NCBI RefSeq assembly: GCF_900103735.1
Contig: NZ_FMXE01000017.1
Location: forward strand, 1 to 64,000
DNA from: Algoriphagus alkaliphilus
GTDB lineage: Bacteria; Bacteroidota; Bacteroidia; Cytophagales; Cyclobacteriaceae
Reading direction: 5' to 3'
Length of the DNA: 64,000 nucleotides
A model generated the notes under the pieces. The model worked only from the letters and a program-made list of their open reading frames with translations. It ran no database searches and was not told the origin of the DNA. The translations under genes and the position numbers were made by a program. Shown piece after piece: positions 62,562 to 64,000 of the stretch (within the stretch, counting starts at the first letter, position 1; every line of letters begins with the position of its first letter).

Positions 62562-64000
62562 TCACAAAAACTCATACACGCTCCGATACGCCCCTTTTTC
62601 CTCAAAATAGCCCAAGAGCGAATCGAAAAAGGGATGATTAGCCAAGGTGCTGCTGTCACCGATCAAGATTAATTTCCGCTTTGCTCGGGTCAGAGCAACG
62701 TTCATTCTTCGCTCATCAGAAAGAAACCCAATCTCTCCTTTTTCATTGGATCGTGTGAGTGAGATCAGCATCAAATCCCTCTCTTGCCCCTGAAAACCAT
62801 CTACGGTATCAATGGTAATCCAGTCCGCAAAGGCTTTTAGATTCGGATACTCGAAAGTCTCAAAGATCAAGTGCCTGATCATCCTCACTTGTGCAGAATA
62901 AGGCGCGATCAAGCCAATGGTCCAGTTTTCCTGACGAAACTTGGCAAAACCGATTCGTTTCATGGTATCATTCAGGTAAGTACATGCAAACCTCGCTTCG
63001 TCCGGATTGAAGGTACTGAGACTCTCCGCCTCTTGCTGATCTGTGTACCCTGAACCTGCCGTATCGATCCATTCCAAAACTGGCTCATCCTCTCCAAGTG
63101 CATGTGACAACGTGTTTTCGGCAGCCTGAAGCTTTCCTTTGTAAAACCATTCATTTGAAAACCCCATGATGGCAGCTGGCATTCGGTATTGGACTTCCAG
63201 CATGGTGGCAGTTATCGGCTGTCGATGAATGATTTTTTCGAAAAGGGTAACTGAAAGTCCTGCTTTTGCGGCTTCATAGGACTTGATAGTCGGGGGCAGT
63301 TGGCAATGATCACCGGCAAAAACCACCTTTTTTGCTTTCAAAATCGGTATCCAAGTCGCAGCTTCCAATCCTTGCGCAGCCTCATCAATAAATACCACGT
63401 CAAAAAGCATTCCTCTCAGATTGGAAGAAGATGCTCCAACCAGGGTACAGGCAAAAACCTGTGTTCGCTGAAAAATATCCGATCGAATGTAATCCTCCAG
63501 GTGACTGGCAGCCTCACGGATACGTGAGATCTCCCGATACATCAATTTGCGCTGGGCTCGTTCCTCAGGCCCAAAGTTTCGTCGGTATTGCTTGGCTATT
63601 TTGAGGCAGGACTCGGTTTCTTTCCGGAGTTTTTTCAGATCGCGAAAACTTTCATGAAAAGCTATTTTTGCATCCAGAGTCTGATTCAGGATCTTTTCCT
63701 CAACCCGCGCCGGATGCCCAAGCCGAAGGGTGGAAACCCCTGAATCCACCAGTTTTTCAACCAGCAGATCCACTGCTGCATTGCTTGGTGCAGTGACTAG
63801 TATACTCAGTCTCATCTCCACTGCCTGTCGAATGGCAGCTATTAATGTGGTGGTTTTACCCGTACCGGGAGGACCATGAACAATGGCGAAATCCTGAGCG
63901 GCAGCGATTTTGTGACAGGCTAGATTTTGAGAAAAATTCAAACCGGGCAGATCAAACTCCGACATTTCTTTGACCCTTGGTTTCATTTCCCCAAGTGCGA
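62562..64000 (-). CDS. UPF1/IGHMBP2-like SF1 helicase (5' end outside window)
   Basis: The C-terminal 475+ codons of an SF1B helicase. Walker A is GPPGTGKTTT (about residues 38-47 of the visible part), then APSNAAVDLLVEKL, motif II VFIDEAAQ, motif III GDHCQLPPTI, LEVQYRM, motif V TVDGFQGQERDLMLISLTRSN, and motif VI NVALTRAKRKLILIGD. The frame stays open to base 64000 (ALGEMKPR before the first visible Met), so the ATG at 63984-63986 is probably not the true start. Bacteroidota members are about 630 residues and carry an N-terminal OB/stalk region, which would lie beyond the window. It acts on DNA or RNA 5' to 3' by family knowledge. Confidence 0.92.
   Translation of the reverse strand, partial: ALGEMKPRVKEMSEFDLPGLNFSQNLACHKIAAAQDFAIVHGPPGTGKTTTLIAAIRQAVEMRLSILVTAPSNAAVDLLVEKLVDSGVSTLRLGHPARVEEKILNQTLDAKIAFHESFRDLKKLRKETESCLKIAKQYRRNFGPEERAQRKLMYREISRIREAASHLEDYIRSDIFQRTQVFACTLVGASSSNLRGMLFDVVFIDEAAQGLEAATWIPILKAKKVVFAGDHCQLPPTIKSYEAAKAGLSVTLFEKIIHRQPITATMLEVQYRMPAAIMGFSNEWFYKGKLQAAENTLSHALGEDEPVLEWIDTAGSGYTDQQEAESLSTFNPDEARFACTYLNDTMKRIGFAKFRQENWTIGLIAPYSAQVRMIRHLIFETFEYPNLKAFADWITIDTVDGFQGQERDLMLISLTRSNEKGEIGFLSDERRMNVALTRAKRKLILIGDSSTLANHPFFDSLLGYFEEKGAYRSVYEFL

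Overview
The window looks like part of the chromosome of a Bacteroidota bacterium, most likely order Cytophagales (an Algoriphagus/Cyclobacteriaceae-like organism). The basis is gene family content: QueA, MenC, PEP carboxylase, Fhs, a MlaEFD-type set, an AddAB-like pair, many SPII lipoproteins, GH67 and GH20 glycosidases, a GntP permease and a cytochrome c/DUF7133 lipoprotein. Moderate GC and the style of intergenic repeats agree. The genus is inference. I saw no rRNA, tRNA, CRISPR array or prophage.

Layout. 1-4000: a hairpin-rich REP array and a single-polypeptide restriction-modification enzyme whose specificity region is strikingly AT-rich. 4000-16800: mostly housekeeping genes (fasciclin lipoprotein, outer-membrane barrel, ppc, lactonase, menC, queA, a stand-alone LytTR regulator, a lipoprotein, pgi). 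17000-22500: a mlaE-mlaF-mlaD operon and a response regulator, flanked by two genes that lost their central parts (an endonuclease/exonuclease/phosphatase-type membrane protein and a DUF389 protein). 23000-29060: an addA-addB-like recombination pair. 29200-38050: GH67 alpha-glucuronidase, hydrolases, a truncated DUF1016 nuclease remnant, and a three-gene HlyD/FtsX/LolD-type ABC export operon. 38100-49900: a HigBA toxin-antitoxin pair, a radical SAM protein with an unusual cysteine spacing, small DUF proteins, a Tat-exported dienelactone hydrolase, an MgtC-like membrane protein, and fhs. 49900-50870: a REP-associated tyrosine transposase (RAYT) between two directly repeated REP arrays. 50880-60850: GH20, a secreted coiled-coil protein with a hydrophobic hairpin, and a sugar-acid/sugar-oxidation neighbourhood (GntP, SDR, Tat-exported TIM-barrel epimerase, cytochrome c lipoprotein). 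61200-64000: an RhlE-like RNA helicase and a UPF1/IGHMBP2-like helicase cut by the window edge.

The most unusual signal is non-coding. At least four families of short hairpin repeats fill the gaps between genes. One family surrounds the only RAYT gene here. Another has a conserved GTG-RRGA-CAC apex and GGCGA tail while its stem sequence varies, and one tandem copy supplies the stop codon of menC. A MITE-like element and a 29-bp dispersed repeat in opposite orientations 52 kb apart add to this. No clearly new multi-gene system is visible. The best protein-level candidates for novelty are the RM enzyme with an apparently exchanged specificity module, the CX4CX2C radical SAM protein, and the secreted coiled-coil/hydrophobic-hairpin protein.
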